From a virus, in the IMG/VR virus record IMGVR_UViG_3300017917_003016, positions 1 through 64,000 of that record: a stretch of DNA of 64,000 bases; one strand, given 5' to 3'. Shown piece after piece: positions 33,753 through 41,657 of the stretch. A program made the position numbers and the translations under genes. Under the pieces are notes generated by a model. The model did no database searches. It was not told where the DNA came from and worked only from the letters and a program-made list of their open reading frames with translations. The number at the start of each line of letters is the position of its first letter. Within the stretch, counting starts at the first letter, position 1.

Positions 33753-35282
33753 ATGCGCGATCTAATAGAAATAGTTACTGAAAGTGTAGGGCTAGCCAAC
33801 AGAATTCCTGGCCAAAAATTTGTCAATCCTGAAACCAAAAAAACTATTACGTTCCAAAGTTTGATATTTTACCCAGAGTCTGGCAGATTTGAATCACCGG
33901 ACAAATTAAACGATGCTATTAATAGTTTATATCATGCTAGTGACATTCAGTGGTCTAATAAACCAACCAGTTTAACTGGTGGTTTTGGTATAGCACAATT
34001 TGGAGATGACGAAACAGGTGAGTACATTTATATCGGAAGATTTTTTAAGGAAATCAGCCCCAATCCTGTAGAAAACAATTTTCCAAACTCTGCTGTTCCT
34101 GGATTTAGATTTCAGGGTAAGTCAGCAGAAAAAGAGCGCACAGGTTATAAGCCCAGCGAAATTTTAACACAATTTGAAAACAATACTCCGCAGTCGATTC
34201 TACAGCAGGTTGTAGAAAAATTTGGCGCAGACAGTGCCATTGCACAGGCTACAAAGATATTTGTAGAATCAGATAGTCTGCCAGTGGTTATGCCTAAAGG
34301 TGATATCAATTTTGCCAGTTTTAGAGACTATTTTTGCGAATTGCTGCAACCGATTGCTTTGATCAAGGGAATGAATGTTGCAGGGAATGCCAAAGAAGCA
34401 GAACAGATATTTTTTGGCGATGCAGGCTTTGACACTAGTACGGTAAGTTTCAACACCGGAGCCATTGGTGGTTTGTCAGACAGTGTGTTAACAAATTCTG
34501 AAGGGCGTGAAATAAAACTCAGTAGTAAAGGCGCTAAGGGTGCTAAAGCCAGTGCAGTTAATTTATTAAACAGTGTTAAGGAACTAGAAGAAACTCCACG
34601 TGGAAAAGATCTAATAGAAAAGTATCAAAACGTCATTGGGATCTTAAACATAATCAAAGACCAAGGGCACTTTATGGCTCCTTTACAACTGGCTGCAATG
34701 TATGGAATTATTTCTAACGAAGACATTCCCTATGTTGAAACACTTAAGAAATATGGACCAAACGATAAAATCATAGGTTCAGGAGTTCTAACACCGACAC
34801 TGGAAAAATTGTATACTGAAAGAAAATCATCTAGCCCAGAACGAATCGTACCTAGAGAACATCTTACAGCAGCCATTGCCTATAAAGTGGCTGAGTATGT
34901 AAATGAGAATACAAACTTTGGTGAGGCTGCTTCTGAAATACTCAATAACGGTGCTTTGGTCCAGATGTACACAGATGCAGCAGAAAAGGGTGACACTATC
35001 ATTATTAAAGGTTTTAGAACAGTCTATCCTAGCACAGCAGTTACTGGTGTTGAACTAGATGCTAGCAAAACCTATTTTAGCACTGGTGGTAAAGGCAACT
35101 TTGTTTTTAATATTTTGTACAACGGCGCAACCAGCAAAGACATACAAGACCAAGAGGTACAGCAACAGGCCTCTGCTGCAAAACAAGATGAAATTGAGAA
35201 AAAAATTCAAGATATTGCACAAAGAAAACCAGTACTGAAACCTCGTGCTAAACGCGAAGACGAGCCAAGACAACTGCGATAA
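33753..35282 (+). CDS. Conserved late protein of unknown function (509 aa)
   Basis: This begins MRDLIEIVTES. Residues ~70-110 contain SLTGGFGIAQFGDDETGEYIYIGRF. A central EIKLSSKGAKGAKASAVNLL (~250-270) is a striking block recalling the strand and helix of restriction-type folds (an xKLSSKG pattern). The C-terminal ~60 residues are helical and charged. I believe relatives occur in other T4-like phages, but no function is known to me. Its late promoter and isolated place suggest a virion-associated or injected protein. A PD-(D/E)XK-type nuclease is one hypothesis; the catalytic set cannot be confirmed. Confidence 0.5.
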   Translation: MRDLIEIVTESVGLANRIPGQKFVNPETKKTITFQSLIFYPESGRFESPDKLNDAINSLYHASDIQWSNKPTSLTGGFGIAQFGDDETGEYIYIGRFFKEISPNPVENNFPNSAVPGFRFQGKSAEKERTGYKPSEILTQFENNTPQSILQQVVEKFGADSAIAQATKIFVESDSLPVVMPKGDINFASFRDYFCELLQPIALIKGMNVAGNAKEAEQIFFGDAGFDTSTVSFNTGAIGGLSDSVLTNSEGREIKLSSKGAKGAKASAVNLLNSVKELEETPRGKDLIEKYQNVIGILNIIKDQGHFMAPLQLAAMYGIISNEDIPYVETLKKYGPNDKIIGSGVLTPTLEKLYTERKSSSPERIVPREHLTAAIAYKVAEYVNENTNFGEAASEILNNGALVQMYTDAAEKGDTIIIKGFRTVYPSTAVTGVELDASKTYFSTGGKGNFVFNILYNGATSKDIQDQEVQQQASAAKQDEIEKKIQDIAQRKPVLKPRAKREDEPRQLR

Positions 35283-35285
35283 TAG

Positions 35286-35313
35286 TTGACAAATCTATTT
35301 TAACCCCTATATT
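35286..35313 (+). promoter_or_regulatory. Sigma70-type promoter for the omega-like gene
   Basis: TTGACA (35286) is followed by TATATT (35308, 16-base spacer) or TATTAT (35310, 18-base spacer). CAAGGAG then precedes the ATG. Confidence 0.65.
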
Positions 35314-35337
35314 ATATTAATCTCAAGGAGAATCCAT

Positions 35338-35586
35338 ATGACCATTCGAACATTGCGAACGTCGATTGAAAAAGTAGATCTTGATGCATGCATTAAAGAG
35401 TTTGGGGGTAGTAGATATAATTTAATTTTAGCATCCACAGTGCGCGCCAGAGAAATTGCATACCAAAGATTATTGGCTGCAAAAGGAGGCGGTAACATTG
35501 CTTACGAAAGCAAACCTGCAGTAGAAGCACTGTGTGAAATAGCCGCAGGCAAGATAGATAAAAGTTACTTAAAAAAGGTTAAATAG
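35338..35586 (+). CDS. RNA polymerase omega subunit-like protein
   Basis: An 82-residue protein with good AAGGAG spacing. Residues 25-40 (SRYNLILASTVRAREIA) closely follow the omega/RPB6 signature (NRFDLVLVAARRARQ), and PAVEALCEIAAGKI (60-73) matches the conserved VxALREIxxGxI helix. Omega binds the beta-prime subunit and stabilises RNA polymerase. A phage copy could replace or compete with host omega to favour phage transcription. It has an early-type promoter and is followed by a 58-aa gene. Length matches omega (70-90 aa). The function is inferred from these two motifs. Confidence 0.75.
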   Translation: MTIRTLRTSIEKVDLDACIKEFGGSRYNLILASTVRAREIAYQRLLAAKGGGNIAYESKPAVEALCEIAAGKIDKSYLKKVK

Positions 35587-35594
35587 GAGATAGT

Positions 35595-35771
35595 ATGGCA
35601 ACCGTTCACAATAAATTACCTAAAACTGTCAAAAGATTAATGGCTTTGATGCCCGATCAAAGCCGCGTTTCGGTGTTCAAACACATGATGATTGATGCAG
35701 AAAAAAGTTTTCAGGCTGCTCGAAATCGCAGAGCAACTGACATAGATTTAAACAAGACCGGAAACGATTAG
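35595..35771 (+). CDS. Small basic hypothetical protein (58 aa)
   Basis: ATAGGAGATAGT precedes the ATG, only 8 bases after the omega-like stop. The product (MATVHNKLPKTVKRLM...) is basic and helical, with HMMIDAEKSFQAARNRRA in the second half. No domain is recognised. Coupling to the omega-like gene suggests co-expression and possibly a transcription-related role. Confidence 0.55.
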   Translation: MATVHNKLPKTVKRLMALMPDQSRVSVFKHMMIDAEKSFQAARNRRATDIDLNKTGND

Positions 35772-35799
35772 CAATCTATTATCGACGTTGAGATGCGTC

Positions 35800-35807
35800 G
35801 ATAAATA
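35800..35807 (+). promoter_or_regulatory. T4-type late promoter (GATAAATA) near desaturase start
   Basis: GATAAATA ends 7 bases before the ATG at 35815, with no Shine-Dalgarno in between. Confidence 0.65.
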
Positions 35808-35814
35808 GTTTTCT

Positions 35815-36852
35815 ATGTCTAAACATCTTAAATTTTTGCTAGTTTATGGCGCTATATTATTTGGCGCCATAAATTATACTAGCATGGAAATTCATCAAAT
35901 ATTTGCCTTGTTGGCAGCACCCGCCTTATGGGCAGTGTTTGAACTAGCAAAAATTACCAATGACGTTAAGGTAAAAATAGCCCAGGCTATAGCCTACAGT
36001 GTAGCCGCCGGCACACTAATTTGGTTTTGGGATCTAAAACTATTTTTAGTAGCCTTGTTTTTAGGTTGGATATTGTTTGGTCTGGGAGTTAGTATTTGCC
36101 TACATAAATGGGCTAGCCATAAAACATTTGTACCTAAAAATAGATTTTACAAATGGTTAATTTTATGGTTTGGAACCATTTGTACACTGGGAAGTACTGT
36201 AAGTTGGGCTGCCGGTCATCGCAAGCATCATCAATATACAGATAAAGAGGGTGATCCTCATAGACCGGCTGGAAATTTCTGGCACAAGGTCAAAGTATAC
36301 TTTTATTATTTTCCCACTTATCACATTAGTCCGATGATCATCAAAGATCTAACGTCAGATGTAGATCATAAGTGGTTTCATAAAAACTATTACATCATAA
36401 TCTACAGTTATGCACTATCTTTGTTAATGATAGGTCCAGAATATTTAGGTTATTTCTATGCATTACCAGTTTTATATGTTTTTACTGGAATTAGTTGGGT
36501 AACTGTCATTGCTCATATTCCCAGCACCGGACGTTTTGGTTATCGAAGTGATACCTATCGAATTTATAACAGCGATGATTATACCTATAATAGCCATGTG
36601 TGGCAATTTCTATTAATGGGGGAAGGATATCATAACACACACCATGCTTGTCCTTGGTTATGGAACAATGCTGTATTGCCAGGGGAATTTGATATTAGTG
36701 CTAAGATTATCAAATTGATTGGCAATCCTTATGATAAACCTCCTAGTCCCTTTGTTGATGTTCGCCGCGGAAAAAAATTGTGGGAAGAAATTGCCATGGT
36801 TAAAGCAAAGAATACAATTGATGACCGTCCGGAAAAACTGCGCGATACTTAA
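35815..36852 (+). CDS. Membrane fatty acid desaturase (acyl-CoA type)
   Basis: A 345-residue integral membrane enzyme. It has the three histidine boxes HKWASH (97-102), HRKHH (135-139) and HNTHH (273-277) that bind the di-iron centre, and hydrophobic segments at ~8-22, ~58-95, ~112-128 and ~195-235. The family introduces a cis double bond, usually at delta-9, into acyl chains. It could adjust membrane fluidity of the infected cell. It begins a run with the acetyltransferase (abutting) and adenosylhomocysteinase. It is probably acquired from a bacterium. A second, shorter desaturase lies at 42727 on the other strand. Confidence 0.88.
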   Translation: MSKHLKFLLVYGAILFGAINYTSMEIHQIFALLAAPALWAVFELAKITNDVKVKIAQAIAYSVAAGTLIWFWDLKLFLVALFLGWILFGLGVSICLHKWASHKTFVPKNRFYKWLILWFGTICTLGSTVSWAAGHRKHHQYTDKEGDPHRPAGNFWHKVKVYFYYFPTYHISPMIIKDLTSDVDHKWFHKNYYIIIYSYALSLLMIGPEYLGYFYALPVLYVFTGISWVTVIAHIPSTGRFGYRSDTYRIYNSDDYTYNSHVWQFLLMGEGYHNTHHACPWLWNNAVLPGEFDISAKIIKLIGNPYDKPPSPFVDVRRGKKLWEEIAMVKAKNTIDDRPEKLRDT

Positions 36853-37554
36853 ATGCAAATAAAACCTATTGCTCTCATTGGTTATAGATCTGGCTTAGAT
36901 TTGTTTATTGAAACAGCAGATGAACTTGGAATAGAAATAGCAGGAATATATGACAAATATTTTTATGGGAATACTAGTCATCTAGATAGCATTCCAGTCA
37001 TCGGTAACGAGGAAAATATTTCTGATCAAGAAAAAAATCTTTACAATTTTATTCTTTCTAGCGGTAATGCCGGCCATTACAATCCAAAAAATCCAGAACA
37101 CAGTGGAGATAATCTAAGACGCACTAGAATAAAACTCATGCGCGAGCAAAAGTTACCATTGACAAATTTGATAAGTAAACACGCATATATTAGCCCAAAA
37201 ACAAAACTAGGTAGCAGTATAGTAATTGCTCGCGACTGTTATGTTCGAGCCAAAACAACAATTAACGATTTTTGTTATCTAGATAGTGGATCAGCAGTGG
37301 CACACGATGTTATTTTAGGAGAAAATGTTATATTGGCTCCCTACAGTTTTGTGGGCGGGCACGTATGCATAGGTAATAATGTAATGATAGGCGCCGGCAG
37401 CATGGCTATAAACGGGTATCATGATAAATCTTTAGAAATTGGCAATGATGTCAAAATTATGGCTGGGAGCATGATTATGAGAGATGTGCCCAACGGAAAA
37501 TTTGTACATAATAGTGGTAGAATGATTCAACGATTAGATTACAAAAAGGATTAG
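36853..37554 (+). CDS. PglD/NeuD-like sugar acetyltransferase
   Basis: A 233-residue protein starting immediately after the desaturase stop. The N-terminal ~90 residues form a small Rossmann-like domain (IALIGYRSGLDLFIE, then AGIYDK). The rest is a left-handed beta helix with hexapeptide repeats (IVIARDCYV, VILGENVILAPYSFVGGHVCIGNNVMIGAGSM). This layout is that of PglD and NeuD, which acetylate amino or hydroxyl groups on nucleotide or nonulosonic sugars. The probable substrate is a surface sugar. The catalytic His cannot be fixed without alignment; AVAHD is a candidate. Confidence 0.8.
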   Translation: MQIKPIALIGYRSGLDLFIETADELGIEIAGIYDKYFYGNTSHLDSIPVIGNEENISDQEKNLYNFILSSGNAGHYNPKNPEHSGDNLRRTRIKLMREQKLPLTNLISKHAYISPKTKLGSSIVIARDCYVRAKTTINDFCYLDSGSAVAHDVILGENVILAPYSFVGGHVCIGNNVMIGAGSMAINGYHDKSLEIGNDVKIMAGSMIMRDVPNGKFVHNSGRMIQRLDYKKD

Positions 37555-37560
37555 TTAATA

Positions 37561-38847
37561 ATGGACTATAAAATAGCAGATATAAATTTAGCCCCATGGG
37601 GACATCGAGAAATAGCCATTGCGGAAACAGAAATGCCGGGGCTAATGAGCGTCCTAGAAGAATATCGCGCCCAGCAACCTCTTAAGGGCGCACGTATAGC
37701 AGGCAGTCTGCACATGACCATACAGACCGCAGTATTGGTCAAGGTTCTAGTTGCATTGGGCGCAGAAGTTCGTTGGTCAAGTTGTAACATTTTTAGTACA
37801 CAAGACCATGCAGCAGCAGCCCTGGCAGATCTAGGTATACCTGTGTTTGCTTGGAAAGGTGAAACAGAAGAAGAATATTGGTGGTGTATAGAACAGACTA
37901 TACAAGGCCCCAACGGTTGGAAGCCCAACATGCTGCTAGATGATGGGCATGATCTTACTTGGTGGGTACATCAGAATCGTCCTGATTTATTAGACAATAT
38001 CATAGGAGTTACAGAAGAAACTACTACAGGTATACATAAGATACGTGAAGCACAGGCCCGCGGCGAGTTCCGCCTGCGTGCTATCAATGTCAACGATTCA
38101 GTAACAAAATCAAAGTTTGACAACCTTTATGGTTGCAGAGAAAGTCTAGTGGACGGCATCAAACGTGCAACAGATGTTATGATTGCTGGTAAGATTGCAG
38201 TGGTTGCAGGATTTGGTGATGTAGGCAAGGGCAGTGCTGCTGCGTTGCGAGCATTGAGTGCCCAGGTCTGGGTAACTGAAATAGATCCTATCTGCGCACT
38301 ACAAGCAGCCATGGAAGGATATCGTGTGGTCACCATGGATTGGGCTGCTGACAAAGCAGACATATTCGTTACTGCCACAGGCAACATCGATGTGATTACA
38401 CACGACCACATGGCAAAGATGAAGCATAACGCCATAGTGTGCAATATAGGCCACTTTGACAGTGAAATTGATATTACTAGCCTAGAAAAGTATGAGTGGG
38501 AAGAAATTAAACCACAGGTTGATCACGTGATATTCCCAGACGGTCGTCGTATTATTGTGCTAGCCAAAGGACGCCTGGTAAATCTAGGCTGTGCAACAGG
38601 GCACCCTAGTTACGTTATGAGTAACAGTTTCACTAATCAGGTCATAGCACAGATAGAACTGTATACCAACTATAAAAATTATGAGGTTGGTGAACTATAT
38701 CTGCTGCCCAAAAATTTAGACGAACTAGTGGCTAAATTACATCTAAAGAAAATTGGTGCAGAGTTAACTAATTTAACCTATGAACAGGCAGAATACATAG
38801 GAGTTGAGGTACATGGCCCATACAAGCCAGACACCTATCGTTATTAG
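37561..38847 (+). CDS. ahcY: Adenosylhomocysteinase (S-adenosylhomocysteine hydrolase)
   Basis: A 428-residue enzyme close to the usual bacterial length. It shows [50 protein letters not shown], the NAD-binding GFGDVGKGS (217-225), [12 protein letters not shown]-type text ([10 protein letters not shown]) and the terminal PYKPDTYRY. It splits S-adenosylhomocysteine into adenosine and homocysteine, relieving inhibition of methyltransferases. It is rare on phages. Two methyltransferases are encoded in the window (32396, 46486). It is last in the desaturase-acetyltransferase-AhcY group and appears intact. Confidence 0.95.
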   Translation: MDYKIADINLAPWGHREIAIAETEMPGLMSVLEEYRAQQPLKGARIAGSLHMTIQTAVLVKVLVALGAEVRWSSCNIFSTQDHAAAALADLGIPVFAWKGETEEEYWWCIEQTIQGPNGWKPNMLLDDGHDLTWWVHQNRPDLLDNIIGVTEETTTGIHKIREAQARGEFRLRAINVNDSVTKSKFDNLYGCRESLVDGIKRATDVMIAGKIAVVAGFGDVGKGSAAALRALSAQVWVTEIDPICALQAAMEGYRVVTMDWAADKADIFVTATGNIDVITHDHMAKMKHNAIVCNIGHFDSEIDITSLEKYEWEEIKPQVDHVIFPDGRRIIVLAKGRLVNLGCATGHPSYVMSNSFTNQVIAQIELYTNYKNYEVGELYLLPKNLDELVAKLHLKKIGAELTNLTYEQAEYIGVEVHGPYKPDTYRY

Positions 38848-38875
38848 GAAATTTTACCAAATAAGTGAAAAAATG

Positions 38876-38904
38876 TTGCAGAGCAGCATAATTTTTCATA
38901 TAAT
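38876..38904 (+). promoter_or_regulatory. Sigma70-type promoter of the 63-aa gene
   Basis: TTGCAG (38876) and TATAAT (38899) have a 17-base spacer. A perfect late motif begins two bases downstream. Confidence 0.65.
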
Positions 38905-38905
38905 G

Positions 38906-38913
38906 TATAAATA
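38906..38913 (+). promoter_or_regulatory. Perfect-consensus T4 late promoter (TATAAATA)
   Basis: TATAAATA, the full T4 late consensus, lies 72 bases before the ATG of the 63-aa gene. Confidence 0.75.
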
Positions 38914-38985
38914 GATGTAGCAGTAAGGGGATGCTGCGGGTGCAGGTCTCACAAGTAAACTCGCTTATTTAAAAGGAGAACGCAA

Positions 38986-39177
38986 ATGTTTACAGTTGAT
39001 TATGCAGTTGAGCAAGGTGTTAAGAACGCCAAGACCGTTAGTGCTTTGATTACAAACAAGGAACTTCGTACTGAAGTTGACCGTTTCATTGATGCACAGG
39101 CCGAATATACTAAGACTCTAGTAGAATCAGTGACTAAGATCGGCAAGGCATTTTACGGTTCTGTAGCGACCAAGTAA
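38986..39177 (+). CDS. Highly expressed small helical protein, possibly phasin-like
   Basis: A 63-residue protein with a strong AAAAGGAG ribosome binding site, tandem early and late promoters, and its own terminator. It is therefore a monocistronic, probably abundant product. The sequence is amphipathic helix throughout; RFIDAQAEYTKTLVESVTKIGKAF recalls phasin helices that coat polyhydroxyalkanoate granules, but it is half the usual length. It could equally be a small DNA- or membrane-associated protein. No cysteine or membrane segment is present. Confidence 0.6.
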   Translation: MFTVDYAVEQGVKNAKTVSALITNKELRTEVDRFIDAQAEYTKTLVESVTKIGKAFYGSVATK

Positions 39178-39198
39178 TTGTATACTTGATCAATACCA

Positions 39199-39224
39199 AG
39201 CCCGCTATATGCGGGCTTTTATTT
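39199..39224 (+). terminator. Rho-independent terminator
   Basis: AGCCCGC, TATAT loop, GCGGGCT, then TTTATTTT. It ends the 63-aa gene transcript. Confidence 0.85.
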
Positions 39225-39301
39225 TGATGTTTTTGTAATAATAGTGTAATTGATTTTCAAGTAAATATAAAGTAAGTTATAAGATTATTGAAAGGGTGTC
39301 G

Positions 39302-39403
39302 ATGATTGAAATTTTCTTAGGAATTCTAGGAGAAGCATTGCAAGAAATAGGGGTATATCTTATGGTTCTTGTTGCTGCATCAATATGGAACATTTCAAAT
39401 TAA
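39302..39403 (+). CDS. Candidate membrane micropeptide (33 aa)
   Basis: The frame from the ATG at 39302, with GAAAGG 6-10 bases upstream, encodes MIEIFLGILG... with a hydrophobic stretch VYLMVLVAASIW. It lies in an otherwise non-coding 299-base gap between a terminator and a UUCG hairpin. It is too short for certainty; similar membrane micropeptides occur at 41581, 56859 and 60317. Confidence 0.35.
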   Translation: MIEIFLGILGEALQEIGVYLMVLVAASIWNISN

Positions 39404-39428
39404 AAAACAAATTTGTATTTGATTACCC

Positions 39429-39452
39429 AAGGGGTACTGCTTCGGTAGTACC
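39429..39452 (+). terminator. UUCG-capped hairpin before the phosphoesterase gene
   Basis: GGGGTACTGC (39431-39440) and GTAGTACCCC (39445-39454) form a ten-pair stem (one G-T) closed by TTCG, extended by AA/TT. No long T-run follows. A terminator or 5' mRNA-protecting hairpin is possible. Confidence 0.55.
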
Positions 39453-39476
39453 CCTTGTCACATTGTGAGATAAAAA

Positions 39477-40304
39477 ATGGAGCAGAACAAAACATATAAA
39501 ACAATCTGTATATCAGATGTTCACTTGGGCAGCAAAGATTCACAGGCTTCGTTGCTGAATAATTTTCTCAAGAACAACAGTTGCAGCCATCTCTTTTTAG
39601 TAGGGGACATAATCGACGGTTGGAAAATACAACAAAACAAGTGGCGCTGGAAACAGAGCCACTCAAATGTAGTGCGCCGCGTTTTGGGAATGGCTAAACA
39701 CGGTACTAAAGTTACTTACATTACAGGCAACCATGACGAATTTTTAAGACCTTTTGTTACCAATGCATTTTTAATGGGTAATATTACAGTGGTTAATCAG
39801 GCAGAATATCGCGACACTGACGGCAATCTTTATCTGTTAACACATGGCGATATGTTTGATGGAATTACTCGAGCAGCCAAATGGTTAAATCTTCTCGGTG
39901 ACAAAGCCTATGATTTTGTATTGTGGATTAATACACATTTCAATTGGTGGAGGCATAGATTTGGTTTTGGCTATTGGAGCCTAAGTAAATTTCTCAAGCA
40001 CAGAGTAAAACGTGCGGTAAATTTCATTTTTGAATTTGAATCAGTACTAGTCAACTATTGTCGTAAAAGAGGATTTGATGGGGTTATCTGTGGGCACATA
40101 CACACTCCAGAAATAAAAACTATCGATGGGATAAACTACATGAACTGCGGCGATTGGGTAGAAAGTTGTTCTGCCTTGGTAGAACACTGGGATGGCCGTT
40201 GGGAAATAGTCTATTGGACAAAGGAGCAAGAAGATGTGGTTATTGCTTTTAACAGCAGTGCACGTGAACAATCCAAACGACATACCAGCAAAAATGTGGC
40301 TTGA
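39477..40304 (+). CDS. LpxH-like metallophosphoesterase
   Basis: A 275-residue calcineurin-like phosphoesterase with CISDVHLGSKDS (DxH), LFLVGDIIDGW (GDxxD), TYITGNHDEFL (GNHD), LLTHGDMFDG and VICGHIHTPEI (GHxH), the full metal-binding set. The ordering matches UDP-2,3-diacylglucosamine pyrophosphatase-type proteins, although many such homologues in bacteria sit beside a glycosyltransferase and have uncertain substrates. Here a GT4 glycosyltransferase follows, preserving that pairing. It probably acts on a lipid or lipid A precursor at the inner membrane. A 57-aa gene begins inside its 3' end. Confidence 0.85.
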   Translation: MEQNKTYKTICISDVHLGSKDSQASLLNNFLKNNSCSHLFLVGDIIDGWKIQQNKWRWKQSHSNVVRRVLGMAKHGTKVTYITGNHDEFLRPFVTNAFLMGNITVVNQAEYRDTDGNLYLLTHGDMFDGITRAAKWLNLLGDKAYDFVLWINTHFNWWRHRFGFGYWSLSKFLKHRVKRAVNFIFEFESVLVNYCRKRGFDGVICGHIHTPEIKTIDGINYMNCGDWVESCSALVEHWDGRWEIVYWTKEQEDVVIAFNSSAREQSKRHTSKNVA

Positions 40305-40407
40305 ATTTGAGTCACAAGAATCATGCGAACGTGCTCTTGGCACTATGACTTTTTGGGTTAAATTTCCAGCATTTAAGGTAACAGGAACATGCACAAAAAA
40401 ATCTTAA
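40234..40407 (+). CDS. Nested 57-aa protein with hydrophobic N-terminus
   Basis: The ATG at 40234 follows a perfect AAGGAG with 7-base spacing, inside the 3' end of the phosphoesterase gene in another frame. The product MWLLLLTAVHVNNP... has a short hydrophobic leader, an aromatic/acidic body and two cysteines (31 and 53). It ends CTKKS, overlapping the next gene by 19 bases. Its composition looks like a real small exported or membrane-associated phage protein. I recall similar small proteins in related phages, but no function. Confidence 0.6.
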   Translation: MWLLLLTAVHVNNPNDIPAKMWLEFESQESCERALGTMTFWVKFPAFKVTGTCTKKS

Positions 40408-41396
40408 TCATAACTGATAATCTAAGGGACCAAGTAAATGGCGTTGTCACCACGTTCAAAAATCTTGAGAGTCTGGCTGTTCGTTCTGGTTATAGTCTTG
40501 TTTATATTGATCCCGGGCAGTTCCCTCATATTAATTGCCCTGGTTATCCTGAAGTTAAGTTATCCTGGCCTTGGGGTATTGGAAAAAAGATTGCGGCGGT
40601 GGCTCCGGATCATATACATATCGCTACGGAAGGTCCATTAGGCCTTGCTGCCAGAATCTGGTGCGACCGTAATGGCAAGACCTATAACACCAGTTATCAT
40701 ACTAAATTTCCTGAGTTTTTAGAGCGTTTGTATAATTTTCCTCGTTCTTGGTCCTATTGGTATATGCGTTGGTTTCACAAACATTCGGGGAAGGTTCTTA
40801 CTACCACACAAACTATGGTAAGAGAACTTAAATCACATGGATTCAGTGACAATGTCGTAAGTTGGACACGCGGAGTAGATAAAAAAGTCTTTAGCGATAA
40901 ACTAAGAAGCCCAGAAGTAAATGGTCATCCCATATTGTTAAGTGTTGGTCGTGTTAGCCGAGAAAAAGGTCTTGATGATTTTTGTCAATTAGATGTCCCA
41001 AACGCAACCAAAGTAATTGTAGGTAATGGTCCTTATCGTGCAGAATTAGAGAAAAAATATCCTAATGTAATGTTTGCAGGGTCAAAGTTTGAGCATGAAC
41101 TAGCAGAATATTATGCCAATGCTGATGTATTTGTTTTTACTAGCCGTGTGGACACGTTTGGTATAGTAATGATCGAAAGTCTAAGTTGCGGTACTCCTGT
41201 TGCAGCCTATCCTGTGCCGGGCCCGATAGATATCGTTGAAAACGGTGTTAACGGATACCTGTCTGATGATCTAAATCAAGCCATTCAACAGTGTTTGACC
41301 ATAAGTAGAAAGCAGGTTTATAAATCTAGCCAAAAGTGGACTTGGGAAAATTGTTGGCAGATATTTCATGATAACCTTGTGCCTTCTAAATTTTAA
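40389..41396 (+). CDS. GT4-family glycosyltransferase
   Basis: A 335-residue GT-B enzyme. The N-terminus has ILIITDNLRDQVNGVVTTFKNL, then HIHIATEGPLGLAAR and a YNTSYHTKFPEFL segment. The C-terminal nucleotide-sugar domain has LLSVGRVSREKGLDDF, VGNGPYRAEL, FAGSKFEHELAEYY and SRVDTFGIVMIESLSCGTPVAA, which contains the conserved E-x7-E motif. It resembles the alpha-mannosyltransferases that transfer from a GDP-sugar to lipid acceptors. It is paired with the phosphoesterase. It could modify host lipid during infection; the substrate is not proven. A terminator follows. Confidence 0.87.
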   Translation: MHKKILIITDNLRDQVNGVVTTFKNLESLAVRSGYSLVYIDPGQFPHINCPGYPEVKLSWPWGIGKKIAAVAPDHIHIATEGPLGLAARIWCDRNGKTYNTSYHTKFPEFLERLYNFPRSWSYWYMRWFHKHSGKVLTTTQTMVRELKSHGFSDNVVSWTRGVDKKVFSDKLRSPEVNGHPILLSVGRVSREKGLDDFCQLDVPNATKVIVGNGPYRAELEKKYPNVMFAGSKFEHELAEYYANADVFVFTSRVDTFGIVMIESLSCGTPVAAYPVPGPIDIVENGVNGYLSDDLNQAIQQCLTISRKQVYKSSQKWTWENCWQIFHDNLVPSKF

Positions 41397-41455
41397 TGAT
41401 TTCCAGTAAAATTTTTGTTTGACCTTAGGCATAAGTAATTACATAGTAATAAGAC

Positions 41456-41477
41456 AAAACCCACTTGCGTGGGTTTT
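41456..41477. terminator. Bidirectional-type terminator
   Basis: AAAACCCAC, TTGC loop, GTGGGTTTT. The A-run and T-run on both arms allow function on either strand. Confidence 0.8.
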
Positions 41478-41535
41478 GTTGCGATTAAGGATAGTAAATT
41501 TTTTTTATGTTTGTAATAGGAAAAAACAATTAGAC

Positions 41536-41556
41536 TTAAACTCATTATAAGTTTAA
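41536..41556. promoter_or_regulatory. Inverted repeat upstream of the rubrerythrin unit
   Basis: TTAAACT (41536-41542) and AGTTTAA (41550-41556) form a dyad with a 7-base centre, 25 bases upstream of the micropeptide start. It could be an operator or a small hairpin; no regulator is known. Confidence 0.3.
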
Positions 41557-41580
41557 ACTATTAAAAGTGTAGGAGATTAT

Positions 41581-41646
41581 ATGTTTGAAATTGTAATCGC
41601 GCTCATAATGGTAGGACTGTTTTGGGCATCATTTGGAAATATTTAA
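41581..41646 (+). CDS. Membrane micropeptide (21 aa) upstream of rubrerythrin
   Basis: TAGGAGATTAT precedes an ATG encoding MFEIVIALIMVGLFWASFGNI, almost entirely one transmembrane helix. The following gene begins 11 bases later with its own AAAGGAG. The strong ribosome binding site makes translation likely. It could be a real membrane peptide or a leader peptide. Confidence 0.5.
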   Translation: MFEIVIALIMVGLFWASFGNI

Positions 41647-41657
41647 AGGAGAAATCA

